From contig NZ_AUJO01000002.1 of the NCBI RefSeq assembly GCF_000424265.1, positions 293,289-357,288 on the forward strand: a stretch of 64,000 bases of DNA, read 5' to 3'. A program made the position numbers and the translations under genes. Positions 34,509-43,000 of the stretch are shown piece after piece (the stretch's first letter is position 1; the number at the start of each line of letters is the position of its first letter). Source of the DNA: Butyrivibrio sp. WCD3002 (GTDB taxonomy: Bacteria > Bacillota > Clostridia > Lachnospirales > Lachnospiraceae). The notes beneath the pieces are model-generated. The model did not search any database. It was given only the letters and a program-made list of their open reading frames with translations, and had not been told where the DNA came from.

Positions 34509-35978
34509 TCAATCATACCAGTATGATACGTCGCAGCACTCGCGGCCACCTGTCTTAACACCATATCCCGGTGCTGATGAAGTATACTGCCAAAGAAGCT
34601 TTGATCCGGCATAGTCGCAGGATGAAGCATACTGTGCAACCCATACATTATAAGGGAGACTGCCCATATCAACCATGTTATAAAGCCACCATTTTGAGCC
34701 ATATACACCTGCTTCAAGACCTCTTCCCTGAAGCTGTGAGCAAGCGCCTCCAACGGCTGCTGTTCTTGCGGACTGTGATAATCCGTCGCTTCTTCCGTCA
34801 TGATTGCCGTTACTATACTCAGTATCAATAAACACAGGGAAGCAGAGATTCATTCCGCCCACTCTGTTTGCTATCCAGTCAGCTTCCTCACGACCCTCTG
34901 CTTCAGATACTGCAGTCGTGTAGAAATATACCGCATAAGGTATTCCATACTGCTGTGCATTATACACGTTGCTTGCAAAGCTGCTGTCCTGAACTATGGC
35001 ACCTGAGCCGTAGCCTCTGTATCCAATTCGAATGATTACCGCATCGGCATTCTCTCTGAGCTTTGACCAGTCTGAGACAACGTTGTGACTGGAAATATCC
35101 ACAACCTTACCTGTGTTATAGGTAGGTCTTCCGCCGGTTCCACCCTCGCTTTCAAAGCCTCTGCTGGGATTACTGGGATCAACAACCTTTATCTTGCAGG
35201 ATGCCTTTTTACCATTTGATCCTGCAGTACAGGTGATGTATGCAAGTCCATACCCCACAATCTTGACATTACCATAAGCATCTACCTTGGCAACATTTGA
35301 ATCGGTTGATTTCCAACAAATGGGAATATCTCCTGTGTTCTTAGTAGAATACTTTATCGTAGCGTTGAGCTTGAAGGTTTTTCCTGTCTTCTTAAAATTC
35401 TTCTCCTTGGCATTTAACTTAATGCTCTTAACCTTAACGTTTTTAAGGACATTAAGATGGAGAATGAACCGTTCACTGTCTGCTTTATTGGTGATAGTGA
35501 TATCACACTTACCGTTCTTAAGTGTTGTAACCTTACCGTTCTTATCTACCTTGGCAATCTTCTTGTTAGAAGACTTATATTTGAAGTTCTTACTGTTCTT
35601 GGTAGTAGCTACCAGCTTTCCATACCTTGTGGTGGAAATGACAAACTGCATTCCCTTCATGACCTTAATGGTCTCATTTTGTATCTCCGGCTCAAAAAAC
35701 TCTGTAGACGCACCGTAAGCTGTGCTTGTAGGATCACCGAATCCGTTATCAGTGGATACGCCGCTTGAGGCTGCATCCGGAGTAATTGCTGCTGATGAGG
35801 ATGCGGCTGATGAAGCATCCGGTGTCGGCAAAACTGCATTTTTCTCAAAGGTGATCTTTTTAGTGTAAAGATCTTTATAAGACAGCTTGGTGGCTGCATT
35901 AACACTTACTCCCGGCATTGCACCAAAAATAAGTGAAGCCGCCATAAGGCCGGCCAGTATTCTTTTCTTTAATTTCAT
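34509..35978 (-). CDS. Secreted GH25 muramidase with Ig-like (BIG2-type) domains
   Basis: A 489-residue exported protein. A signal peptide ends near residue 28 ('GVSVNA'). A Ser/Ala-rich linker follows, then two tandem bacterial Ig-like domains (about 100-180 and 181-267, each with 'KIAKVDKNGKVT'-type strands). A C-terminal glycosyl hydrolase family 25 domain (about 290-489) contains 'VVDISSHN' and the acidic 'FPVFIDTEYSNG' motif; the Asp and Glu in this DTE are the expected catalytic residues. Such enzymes cut the MurNAc-GlcNAc bond of peptidoglycan. The context suggests wall remodelling rather than phage lysis, since no holin or phage genes are nearby. The start has GGGGG 8 bases upstream. 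Confidence 0.9.
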   Translation of the reverse strand: MKLKKRILAGLMAASLIFGAMPGVSVNAATKLSYKDLYTKKITFEKNAVLPTPDASSAASSSAAITPDAASSGVSTDNGFGDPTSTAYGASTEFFEPEIQNETIKVMKGMQFVISTTRYGKLVATTKNSKNFKYKSSNKKIAKVDKNGKVTTLKNGKCDITITNKADSERFILHLNVLKNVKVKSIKLNAKEKNFKKTGKTFKLNATIKYSTKNTGDIPICWKSTDSNVAKVDAYGNVKIVGYGLAYITCTAGSNGKKASCKIKVVDPSNPSRGFESEGGTGGRPTYNTGKVVDISSHNVVSDWSKLRENADAVIIRIGYRGYGSGAIVQDSSFASNVYNAQQYGIPYAVYFYTTAVSEAEGREEADWIANRVGGMNLCFPVFIDTEYSNGNHDGRSDGLSQSARTAAVGGACSQLQGRGLEAGVYGSKWWLYNMVDMGSLPYNVWVAQYASSCDYAGSKLLWQYTSSAPGYGVKTGGRECCDVSYWYD

Positions 35979-36110
35979 GGAATTACCCCCGAATCTAAAC
36001 AAAACTTTAATGCATTCTATATTGTATCACAAAGCACGTATAAATGGGCTGCTTTTCGTTTATTCTTTCTAAAGTTTTTAGAATTTGTCGCACTTTTGGG
36101 AATAAAAAAT

Positions 36111-36143
36111 GGGGCTGTCGCTTTAGATGATTAAATCATCTGG
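36111..36143 (+). repeat. 33-bp repeat, copy 1 (incomplete palindrome)
   Basis: Starts GGGGCTGTCGC and contains AGATGATTAAATCATCT. All 33 bases are identical to 36899-36931, but the closing GCGACAGCCCC arm is missing here and replaced by GCGAGGCTCG. It looks like a decayed or recombined copy of the complete hairpin downstream. Confidence 0.75.
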
Positions 36144-36318
36144 GCGAGGCTCGTTTTTCTCCTCATAATTCTCTCCTTTTATAAACTGATATCTTACGTT
36201 CAGATAATAATATTATAAACGATAGACTGTTTGCTTTCAGTTCCGCAGAGCCTATAAAACGCGTGTTATCATAATATTTTATAAAGGAATGATTAACTTT
36301 TTGGGTAGTCTGATTTTG

Positions 36319-36348
36319 TTGTTGGAGTGTGTGAATTCACGGTATAAT
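36319..36348 (+). promoter_or_regulatory. Probable promoter of the 144-residue protein gene
   Basis: Perfect -10 TATAAT (36343-36348), 18-base spacer and -35 TTGTTG (36319-36324). It leaves a leader of about 75 bases. Confidence 0.55.
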
Positions 36349-36429
36349 GATTACAGGAAATCCTGATTTTTATATGGATATCTTGTTCATGCAGATTCTG
36401 TTCATCGAAAATGAAAGAGAGGAATTGTT

Positions 36430-36864
36430 ATGAAGGGCAGACAGACGATTGTAATCAACAAGACAATGACACTTGAAGATGTGCTTAAGTTCATGGAGGA
36501 GCACTGGGACAGGGAGAACATGTCCGAGTTTGGAACCAGGAGAAAGAGCAGCGGAGAACTCGAGTATGTCGTGCTTCCGGCTACGGAGAACTGGGATATT
36601 ATCATCTACCCCAAGGCAGCAGGAGGTCTTTTCAATAAAGAGAACAAGCTTGTCCTGTCAGCAGCCAGATCTTTACACGCCATCGATCCGTCAAAAGTTA
36701 ATTACGCCAGATTTTTCAGGGATAAGGACACCTTTGACAGGATCAAGGACTCAAAAGAGGCCATCGATCTCAACAAAGAGATGATGGGCCCCTGCGAGGA
36801 TGCACTCCAGGAATACACCGGGTTTATGAAAAAGCTTCTGGAAGAAGCAGGGTATCTTAAATAA
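36430..36864 (+). CDS. Hypothetical 144-residue protein
   Basis: A soluble protein beginning 'MKGRQTIVINKTMTLEDVLK' with GAGAGGA upstream, its own promoter and a strong terminator. It has a beta-rich centre ('LEYVVLPATENWDIIIYP') and helical ends. I do not recognise a family. It is alone on the plus strand and bracketed by direct copies of a 33-base repeat, which could reflect insertion or exchange as a cassette. Confidence 0.7.
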   Translation: MKGRQTIVINKTMTLEDVLKFMEEHWDRENMSEFGTRRKSSGELEYVVLPATENWDIIIYPKAAGGLFNKENKLVLSAARSLHAIDPSKVNYARFFRDKDTFDRIKDSKEAIDLNKEMMGPCEDALQEYTGFMKKLLEEAGYLK

Positions 36865-36898
36865 AACAGGGTGACGATAAGGAGACAAAGGTGACAAA

Positions 36899-36943
36899 GG
36901 GGCTGTCGCTTTAGATGATTAAATCATCTGGTGCGACAGCCCC
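36899..36943. terminator. Bidirectional terminator / complete copy of the palindromic repeat
   Basis: Outer arms GGGGCTGTCGC (36899-36909) and GCGACAGCCCC (36933-36943) are perfect 11-bp complements, and the interior holds AGATGATT/AATCATCT. It separates the plus-strand 144-residue gene from the convergent GGGtGRT gene. T-runs on both sides are short. Confidence 0.75.
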
Positions 36944-36984
36944 ATTCTGATTTCATTGTATAGAACCTAGCTAAGTAATTAAGG

Positions 36985-38004
36985 TCAGAACTTACCAGCC
37001 TTTGCAGCTTCCTCGATGGAAACGGCTGTAGAAACAGTCATACCAACCATCGGGTTGTTACCAGCGCCGATAAGACCCATCATCTCAACGTGAGCGGGAA
37101 CTGAAGAAGAACCTGCAAACTGAGCGTCTGAGTGCATACGACCCATAGTATCTGTCATACCGTAGGAAGCAGGACCTGCTGCCATGTTATCGGGATGAAG
37201 TGTACGTCCGGTACCACCGCCTGAAGCAACTGAGAAGTACTTCTTACCAGCCTCAGTACGCTCCTTCTTATAAGTACCTGCAACGGGATGCTGGAATCTT
37301 GTAGGATTGGTTGAGTTACCTGTGATAGATACGTCAACATTCTCCTTCCACATGATAGCAACACCTTCCTGTACATCGTTAGCGCCGTAGCAGTTAACCT
37401 TTGCACGAGGTGAATTTGCATCCTTTGAATAGCACTTTCTGAATACTTCCTCTACCTCACCTGTGAAGTAGTTGTACTTTGTCTCTACATAAGTAAAGCC
37501 GTTGATACGGGAAATAATCTGTGCTGCGTCTTTTCCAAGACCGTTAAGGATAACGCGAAGAGGCTTTGTACGAACCTTGTTAGCCTTCTCTGCGATACCG
37601 ATAGCACCCTCAGCTGCTGCGAATGACTCGTGACCAGCAAGGAATGCGAAGCACTCTGTGTCCTCTTCAAGAAGCATCTTACCAAGGTTACCATGGCCGA
37701 TACCTACCTTACGGCGGTCAGCAACAGAACCGGGGATGCAGAAAGCCTGAAGGCCGATACCGATAGCTGCAGCAGCCTCGGAAGCCTTGCGGCAACCCTT
37801 CTTGATTGCGATAGCAGCACCTACTGTGTAAGCCCACTTAGCATTCTCAAAGCAGATAGGCTGAATGCCTTCGATGAGGCTGTAAACATCAATGCCTGCT
37901 GCCATTGTAATATCTTTACATTCTTCGATGGAAGAGATTCCATACTCCTTAAGGCAAGCCAGGATCTGGGGCTCTCTTCTTTCATATGATTCAAATAAAG
38001 CCAT
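36985..38004 (-). CDS. GGGtGRT family protein
   Basis: A 339-residue soluble protein named for the motif 'SVASGGGTGRTLHPDN' near residue 275. The rest is highly conserved-looking, e.g. 'IQPICFENAKWAYTVGAAIA', 'GIGHGNLGKMLLEEDTECF' and 'VDVSITGNSTNPTRFQHPVA'. From memory this family occurs beside a NifU/IscU-like scaffold in Clostridia and Bacteroidetes; its function is unproven, with a role in Fe-S or other metal cofactor handling inferred from that pairing. AAGGAGG lies before the ATG at 38004; the frame extends upstream to 38076, but that part lacks a site. Confidence 0.88.
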   Translation of the reverse strand: MALFESYERREPQILACLKEYGISSIEECKDITMAAGIDVYSLIEGIQPICFENAKWAYTVGAAIAIKKGCRKASEAAAAIGIGLQAFCIPGSVADRRKVGIGHGNLGKMLLEEDTECFAFLAGHESFAAAEGAIGIAEKANKVRTKPLRVILNGLGKDAAQIISRINGFTYVETKYNYFTGEVEEVFRKCYSKDANSPRAKVNCYGANDVQEGVAIMWKENVDVSITGNSTNPTRFQHPVAGTYKKERTEAGKKYFSVASGGGTGRTLHPDNMAAGPASYGMTDTMGRMHSDAQFAGSSSVPAHVEMMGLIGAGNNPMVGMTVSTAVSIEEAAKAGKF

Positions 38005-38026
38005 TATTTTTTCCTCCTTACCTATA

Positions 38027-38719
38027 TCACTGTTTTCTGGGATCAATGAATCTAGCTGCATCAGCAACACGACCATACTGACCCTTAGCCTTCTCTAAAG
38101 CTGTATTAGCATCGTCGCCAGCCTTGATGAAGTCCATCATCTTTCCGAAGTTAACATACTTATATCCGATGATCTCGTCGTTCTCATCAAGAGCAAGGTC
38201 AGTGATGTAACCATCTGTAAGCTCAAGATAACGAGGTCCCTTATCAAGTGTTCCGTAAGTTGTACCGATCATTGTACGTGTACCCTTACCAAGGTCCTCA
38301 AGACCTGCACCGATCTGAAGTCCATCCTCTGAGAATGCAGACTGTGTTCTACCATATACAATCTGAAGGAACAGCTCTCTCATAGCTGTGTTGATAGCAT
38401 CACACACAAGGTCTGTGTTGAGTGCTTCAAGAAGTGTAAGACCGGGAAGAATTTCAGCTGCCATAGCTGCTGAGTGAGTCATACCGGAGCATCCAAGTGT
38501 CTCTACGAGAGCTTCCTGGATGATACCATCCTTAACATTAAGGGAAAGCTTGCAAGCACCCTGCTGAGGAGCACACCAGCCTACACCATGTGTATAACCG
38601 GAAATGTCCTTAATCTCTTTGGACTGAACCCATTTAGCTTCTTCAGGAATGGGAGCAGCACCATGATGTACCCCTTGTGTTACGGGACACATATTTTTTA
38701 CCTCTGTTGAGTAAATCAT
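38027..38719 (-). CDS. NifU/IscU-like iron-sulfur cluster scaffold protein
   Basis: A 230-residue protein with an IscU-like core: 'GWCAPQQGACKLSLNVKDGI' and 'EALVETLGCSGMTHSAAMAA' give cysteines placed much as in NifU N-terminal domains, although the order and spacing differ from IscU. It lies 22 bases before the GGGtGRT gene on the same strand, the pairing usual for this subgroup. It probably assembles or holds a cluster for that partner; this is inferred. AAGGAGG precedes the ATG. Confidence 0.85.
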   Translation of the reverse strand: MIYSTEVKNMCPVTQGVHHGAAPIPEEAKWVQSKEIKDISGYTHGVGWCAPQQGACKLSLNVKDGIIQEALVETLGCSGMTHSAAMAAEILPGLTLLEALNTDLVCDAINTAMRELFLQIVYGRTQSAFSEDGLQIGAGLEDLGKGTRTMIGTTYGTLDKGPRYLELTDGYITDLALDENDEIIGYKYVNFGKMMDFIKAGDDANTALEKAKGQYGRVADAARFIDPRKQ

Positions 38720-38883
38720 AAGTACCTCCTTATTGTTAGTGTTTACTATAGAATGATAAGTTTTTTATCCATTACTACGCACTACACAAGGATTTTACTA
38801 AAAATTGCAGATATTATCAAGGATTTTGAGGCCCTCGGTTATAAAATATTGATTAATTTTTCTTTTTTCAAAAAACAGGAAAA

Positions 38884-38907
38884 ACGGCAGCCATTTAAGG
38901 CTGCCGT
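38884..38907 (-). terminator. Intrinsic terminator of the 26-residue mini-protein gene
   Basis: 9-bp perfect arms (ACGGCAGCC, 38884-38892; GGCTGCCGT, 38899-38907), 6-base loop, followed on the minus strand by TTTTTCCTGTTTTTTG. It lies 34 bases after the mini-gene's stop, with no other gene that it could serve. Confidence 0.8.
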
Positions 38908-38941
38908 GAATTCTTTCTTTATCGAAATCATCAATATGCTT

Positions 38942-39022
38942 TTAGATAATCACATAAAGCATTCCGATCATTCCTACTACCATTAAAAGCAGTACGATGT
39001 TTTCAAATCTTTCCATTGTCAT
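38942..39022 (-). CDS. 26-residue hydrophobic mini-protein
   Basis: A short frame with the sequence 'MTMERFENIVLLLMVVGMIG' then 'MLYVII'. A short charged head is followed by one 17-19 residue hydrophobic helix, so it would be a single-pass membrane peptide. GGGGGG lies 9 bases before the ATG and a strong terminator follows the stop, forming a complete independent unit. It is too short for standard gene finders. It resembles small membrane regulators or type I toxin peptides in form only; no antitoxin RNA was recognised, so function is unknown. Confidence 0.6.
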   Translation of the reverse strand: MTMERFENIVLLLMVVGMIGMLYVII

Positions 39023-39121
39023 AATCACTATCCCCCCAGATCTAATTTGACAATCATTTCTCATAAGAAAACCGTTTGTAGTATAAGTATACGATATGCT
39101 GTCCATCAGATGTCCAACACT

Positions 39122-40069
39122 TTATTCTTTTGCCTCCTTTATAATAATAATCGGCCAAAATACCATGGCAAATAAGAGCATAATTAATCTTGCTATAAAA
39201 TTACCCCAGTGTCCTCCGAAGGCTGCACCCACTGTAGCAGGTCCAAAATATTCCTTCCAGCCAAAGGCTATGGCTACACCTACACATACAAGCATTGGCA
39301 GGTTCTTGGCACCAACGGGAATCTCGTAGTGAATATAGTGCCTGTCCACATAGCTGCCAATCAGGAATCCAAGAAAAGCTCCTGCTGCCTTGAAGCAGTC
39401 ATTCATCATCTTGGACGGATCAACGAGAAGCGCTCCCGCTGCATCATAGTCCATGGGGTAAGGTTTTACCTGAATATATATAAGGGCTGCCACAACAAAA
39501 ACAACACCAAGCAGTGTGAGAATGTCTAAGGTTTTCTCATCGCCTTCAACTCTCTTAGCCACTTTGTACACAATGAAGATTATAAGTATTGATTCAAGGG
39601 CTGCTACAATTACATCCTGAGGTGTATGAACCCCGAGGAAATTCCTTGAAAATCCTGTCAGGACGATAAGTACGGCGCTGGTAATTGCAAGCCATTTGCG
39701 CTTATCCTTTTGCCATACAAAGACATCGCCATAAAGTGTGGTTGCCGACTTTGTATGTCCACTCGGAAAAGAATAACCTGTTGCCGCAACCTTGGAATCT
39801 CCTGCAGGCTCAATCAGATCAGAGCGGATCCAGGGACGATATGCGCACACTGTAAGTTTGATGACGCCGTTTATAAGTTCGCTAAACCAGTGCGTTGTCA
39901 GGAAAAAATATCCCCATGCTTTATCTACTCCCCAAAAGACCACAAAGGGCAGAAATGGTAAAACATCCACAGCGAATTTTGATATGGCATTAAAAAACTC
40001 ATCAAAAATACCGCCGGTAGCATTTCTCAAATTCTGTAATAATAACAAATATTGAATATCAAATTCCAT
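39122..40069 (-). CDS. PAP2-family membrane phosphatase
   Basis: A 315-residue polytopic membrane protein with the three PAP2 motifs: K71-x6-R78-P79, P102-SGH-105, and S141-R-x5-H148-x3-D152. Such enzymes dephosphorylate lipid phosphates (undecaprenyl pyrophosphate, phosphatidate) on the outer membrane face. The C-terminal half adds about four extra helices, longer than BacA-replacing PgpB/YbjG types. The ATG lies 2 bases after the GLUG-protein stop, so the two are one transcript with the MMPL transporter. Substrate not determinable. Confidence 0.88.
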   Translation of the reverse strand: MEFDIQYLLLLQNLRNATGGIFDEFFNAISKFAVDVLPFLPFVVFWGVDKAWGYFFLTTHWFSELINGVIKLTVCAYRPWIRSDLIEPAGDSKVAATGYSFPSGHTKSATTLYGDVFVWQKDKRKWLAITSAVLIVLTGFSRNFLGVHTPQDVIVAALESILIIFIVYKVAKRVEGDEKTLDILTLLGVVFVVAALIYIQVKPYPMDYDAAGALLVDPSKMMNDCFKAAGAFLGFLIGSYVDRHYIHYEIPVGAKNLPMLVCVGVAIAFGWKEYFGPATVGAAFGGHWGNFIARLIMLLFAMVFWPIIIIKEAKE

Positions 40070-40071
40070 TT

Positions 40072-43000
40072 TTACTCCTCGCTTTCTTTATTATCAGTCT
40101 TTTCCGTATCCTTTTTTACTTCATCCTTACTTTCAGAAGGTATTTCCTCAACTACCTCGTTCTCTTCCTTGTTTTCAGAAAGTGTTCCCTCAACTACTGC
40201 CTTATCTTCTGTCTTTTGTTCTGTCTTTTCTTCTGTCTTTTCTTCTGTCTTTCCCTCCTTATTATCTATCTTCTTAAGAAACTTCTCCTTGTACTCCTCC
40301 AGCTCTTTTTTAAGCTCATCATCCTGAGAATCGTCATAGAAAATCTGCTCTTTACTCTCAATCTTCTTGGAGACTTTGGTCTTAACTCCGCCGAGGAACT
40401 TGGGAAGTTTACCTTTGTTTCTCCAGATTACAATGATGATCAGTATTATAAGAACCACCAAAGCTATGATAATGCCGCCCAGTATTCTGGTAAACCAGAT
40501 GGAGACCTTATCTATATTGGCTGCTCCCATGGCAAGAACAAATTCATTACCCTTAACCTCATAAAGAGAATAGCCACCCATCTGGCCTTTTTTCTCAAGA
40601 AGCGTGCTCTTATCTCCATCAAGAAGATATAGATCAAATTCCTTCAAAGCATCTACAGGTAATAGATCGGCTACCTGTGCATATTCGTACAGTGGTTTAA
40701 ATCTGATCTGATGGACATCGGAGCCATCATAGGGAATTTTCACCTTCAGAGTCTCATAGTAATGCTCTTCCTCGGATGAATCTAAGTATGGATCGTAGGT
40801 AACGGTTCTCTCCACAGATAGCTTCTCGTTATCCTTGAACATGCCATCTACCAAAAGTTCTGACTGATAGAAGCCTTCGGTTTCGCTATCCTGGGCTATG
40901 GTTGTTCTGTAGCGGTTATACCTGGCGGTTATGGTGATATCATTTACAATTCTCTCTACTCCGTCGATATCCCAGGTTACATAGTAGCCTTCCTTTTCAT
41001 CCACCTTGGGATACTCAGGGAGCGAAATGGATTCGCCATACTTTTTAACGATCTGCCCTACCTTTTTGCTGCCATCCTCAAGGTCCTCATCCTCTAAAAT
41101 GAAATTGATATTAAGAGTCTCAAACTCATAGGGAACATCCTTGATTCCCATGGCGACTTTGTAGTTTACAGGCTCCGCCTTAAGGGAATAGCTTACTCTG
41201 TCAATTCCTGCAAGGTCATCACTTACAAAAAAGTTATCCCTGACTTCGCCTTTATCATCCACATGACCTGCGATAGCTCCATACCAGTTTTTGACTTCGC
41301 CAACAGTTACTATGCTAAGGCACTGCTGCAGATGCATGGCATTTCCTGCGATTCCGCCCACATAGTTATCTCCGTCCAGCTCGCCTCTTGCATAGGACTT
41401 TACTATGTGTGAAAGAGATGAGCCTGCAATTCCGCCTACATATTCTCCTGAGGTTGATGCCACCTTTGAAAAGCTTCCGCAATTATAGATGGTACCCATC
41501 TCCTGAAGGCCGCAGACACCGCCTGCATTATTCTTAAGAGATGTAATGTCACCGTAATTCTTATTGCCCCTAAGAACACATCTTGTGATATATGAAGCCA
41601 GAATCGAATTGTTCTTAAGGCCGGTTATTACGCCCTCCTGATCAAAGTCATAATCTATTGCCATGGTCCCTGCTATTCCGGAAACACTTATATCTCCCTT
41701 GCATTCTCCGTAATTCAGGCAGGAATCTATTGTGGCATCAGTTGTATCATTTACTGCTTCGTAGGATGTATCAGTATATACTTCCGTGTAATCTTTTTCT
41801 AAAACTCCGTCTATGGCATCTGTATAAAGCCCCAGAATATTTGTGAACTGATCATTTATATCCTGAAGGTCGTCCACCAGTACACCGGTTGCGTTATTGA
41901 CTTCACTGTTCAATAATCCGAAGTTGTCGTTCATCCCCTGCATATTATCTGCAAGGCTTGCGGTTCTGGCTTTATATTCCGGAGAAAACTGAGGGAAGCC
42001 TATAGAACCTCTTCCAGCTACCTCAGCAAGAATGTCTTTTGTCTGATCGCTGGCTGATGCAAAAGCATCCGTAGCTTCGTCTAAGTTATTCATGGCACTC
42101 TGGGCATCGCTTCTCACATCATCTGTCATCTCAGGCAAATGTTTTTCATAGATGCCAAGAATCGTCGCTGTTGCAGTTGCTATGTCATCAGCATAATTGC
42201 CCTTCTCACCGGTTATGGGATTGACATAGTTATCAGTTGCATATCTGATTCCATCAGCGTCTGCCTTGACCTGTGCCATCTTGTGGAGACTGTTGTCATC
42301 CTCATTTTTATCCTGCGGGAATGCTCTTCCATCCGAATGCTCCCAGGAACCATTCATGTCAGAATTAAGTCCTGTTCCGATATCACTTTCACTCCAGGAA
42401 CCAAAGTCTGTTTCTACGGTATCATTGGCATAGCGATATTGAACATCCGCTGCCGTATCAAAAAGGGCTTTGTTGTTTGCAATAGCAAGGTTGTAGAAAA
42501 CCCTTTGGGATCTTTTCCTTAGCTCTGTGTACTGGGCAGTTGCAGATTCAAGAATTTCTTTTGCCTCGGTGTACTGCCTGAGCTCATCCTCATTCTCGAT
42601 ATACATTTCGATATCTACGTCATCGCCTACATCAGCTATATCCTGCGAGGATTCGCCTATTTCCTCCATGCCTTCCCTGACCTTATCAAAGGTTCCATTC
42701 TGCCTTGATGTTTCTTCAAGAACATAGTCAACTCTTGAAAAGGCTTCTGTTGCACCTGCGGATACCCCATTTGCAAAATCAACAACGCCTGCAGCAATGT
42801 ATCTGGTATCCTCCACTGCACCTGCTGTAAATTTCTGTATTACGGCAAGTCTTTCGGATATGGTATTTGACTGTGACTTGGCATCCTGCAAAGTAGTGGT
42901 GACACAGTCATGGAGCTTTGATACAGACTCCTGAAGCTGAGCTGCAATATCAGAGCTTAAGTCAACTGTTATGTAAGGCTCGGCCTGACCGACGATTCCG

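Larger units (their letters stand above)
35979..36429. other. Intergenic region between divergent muramidase and orphan genes
   Basis: About 450 bases without a gene. It holds the first half-copy of the 33-base palindromic repeat (36111-36143) and the promoter of the plus-strand gene (36319-36348). The rest is AT-rich. No riboswitch fold or small ORF with a ribosome site was recognised. Confidence 0.6.

Noticed and set aside
34509..35978. Prophage lysin
   Set aside because: It has a signal peptide and Ig-like domains, and there are no holin, tail or packaging genes around it.
36430..36864. Insertion sequence or transposase for the 144-residue gene
   Set aside because: No DDE, HTH or Tyr-recombinase motif, and the flanking repeats are in direct orientation and terminator-like.
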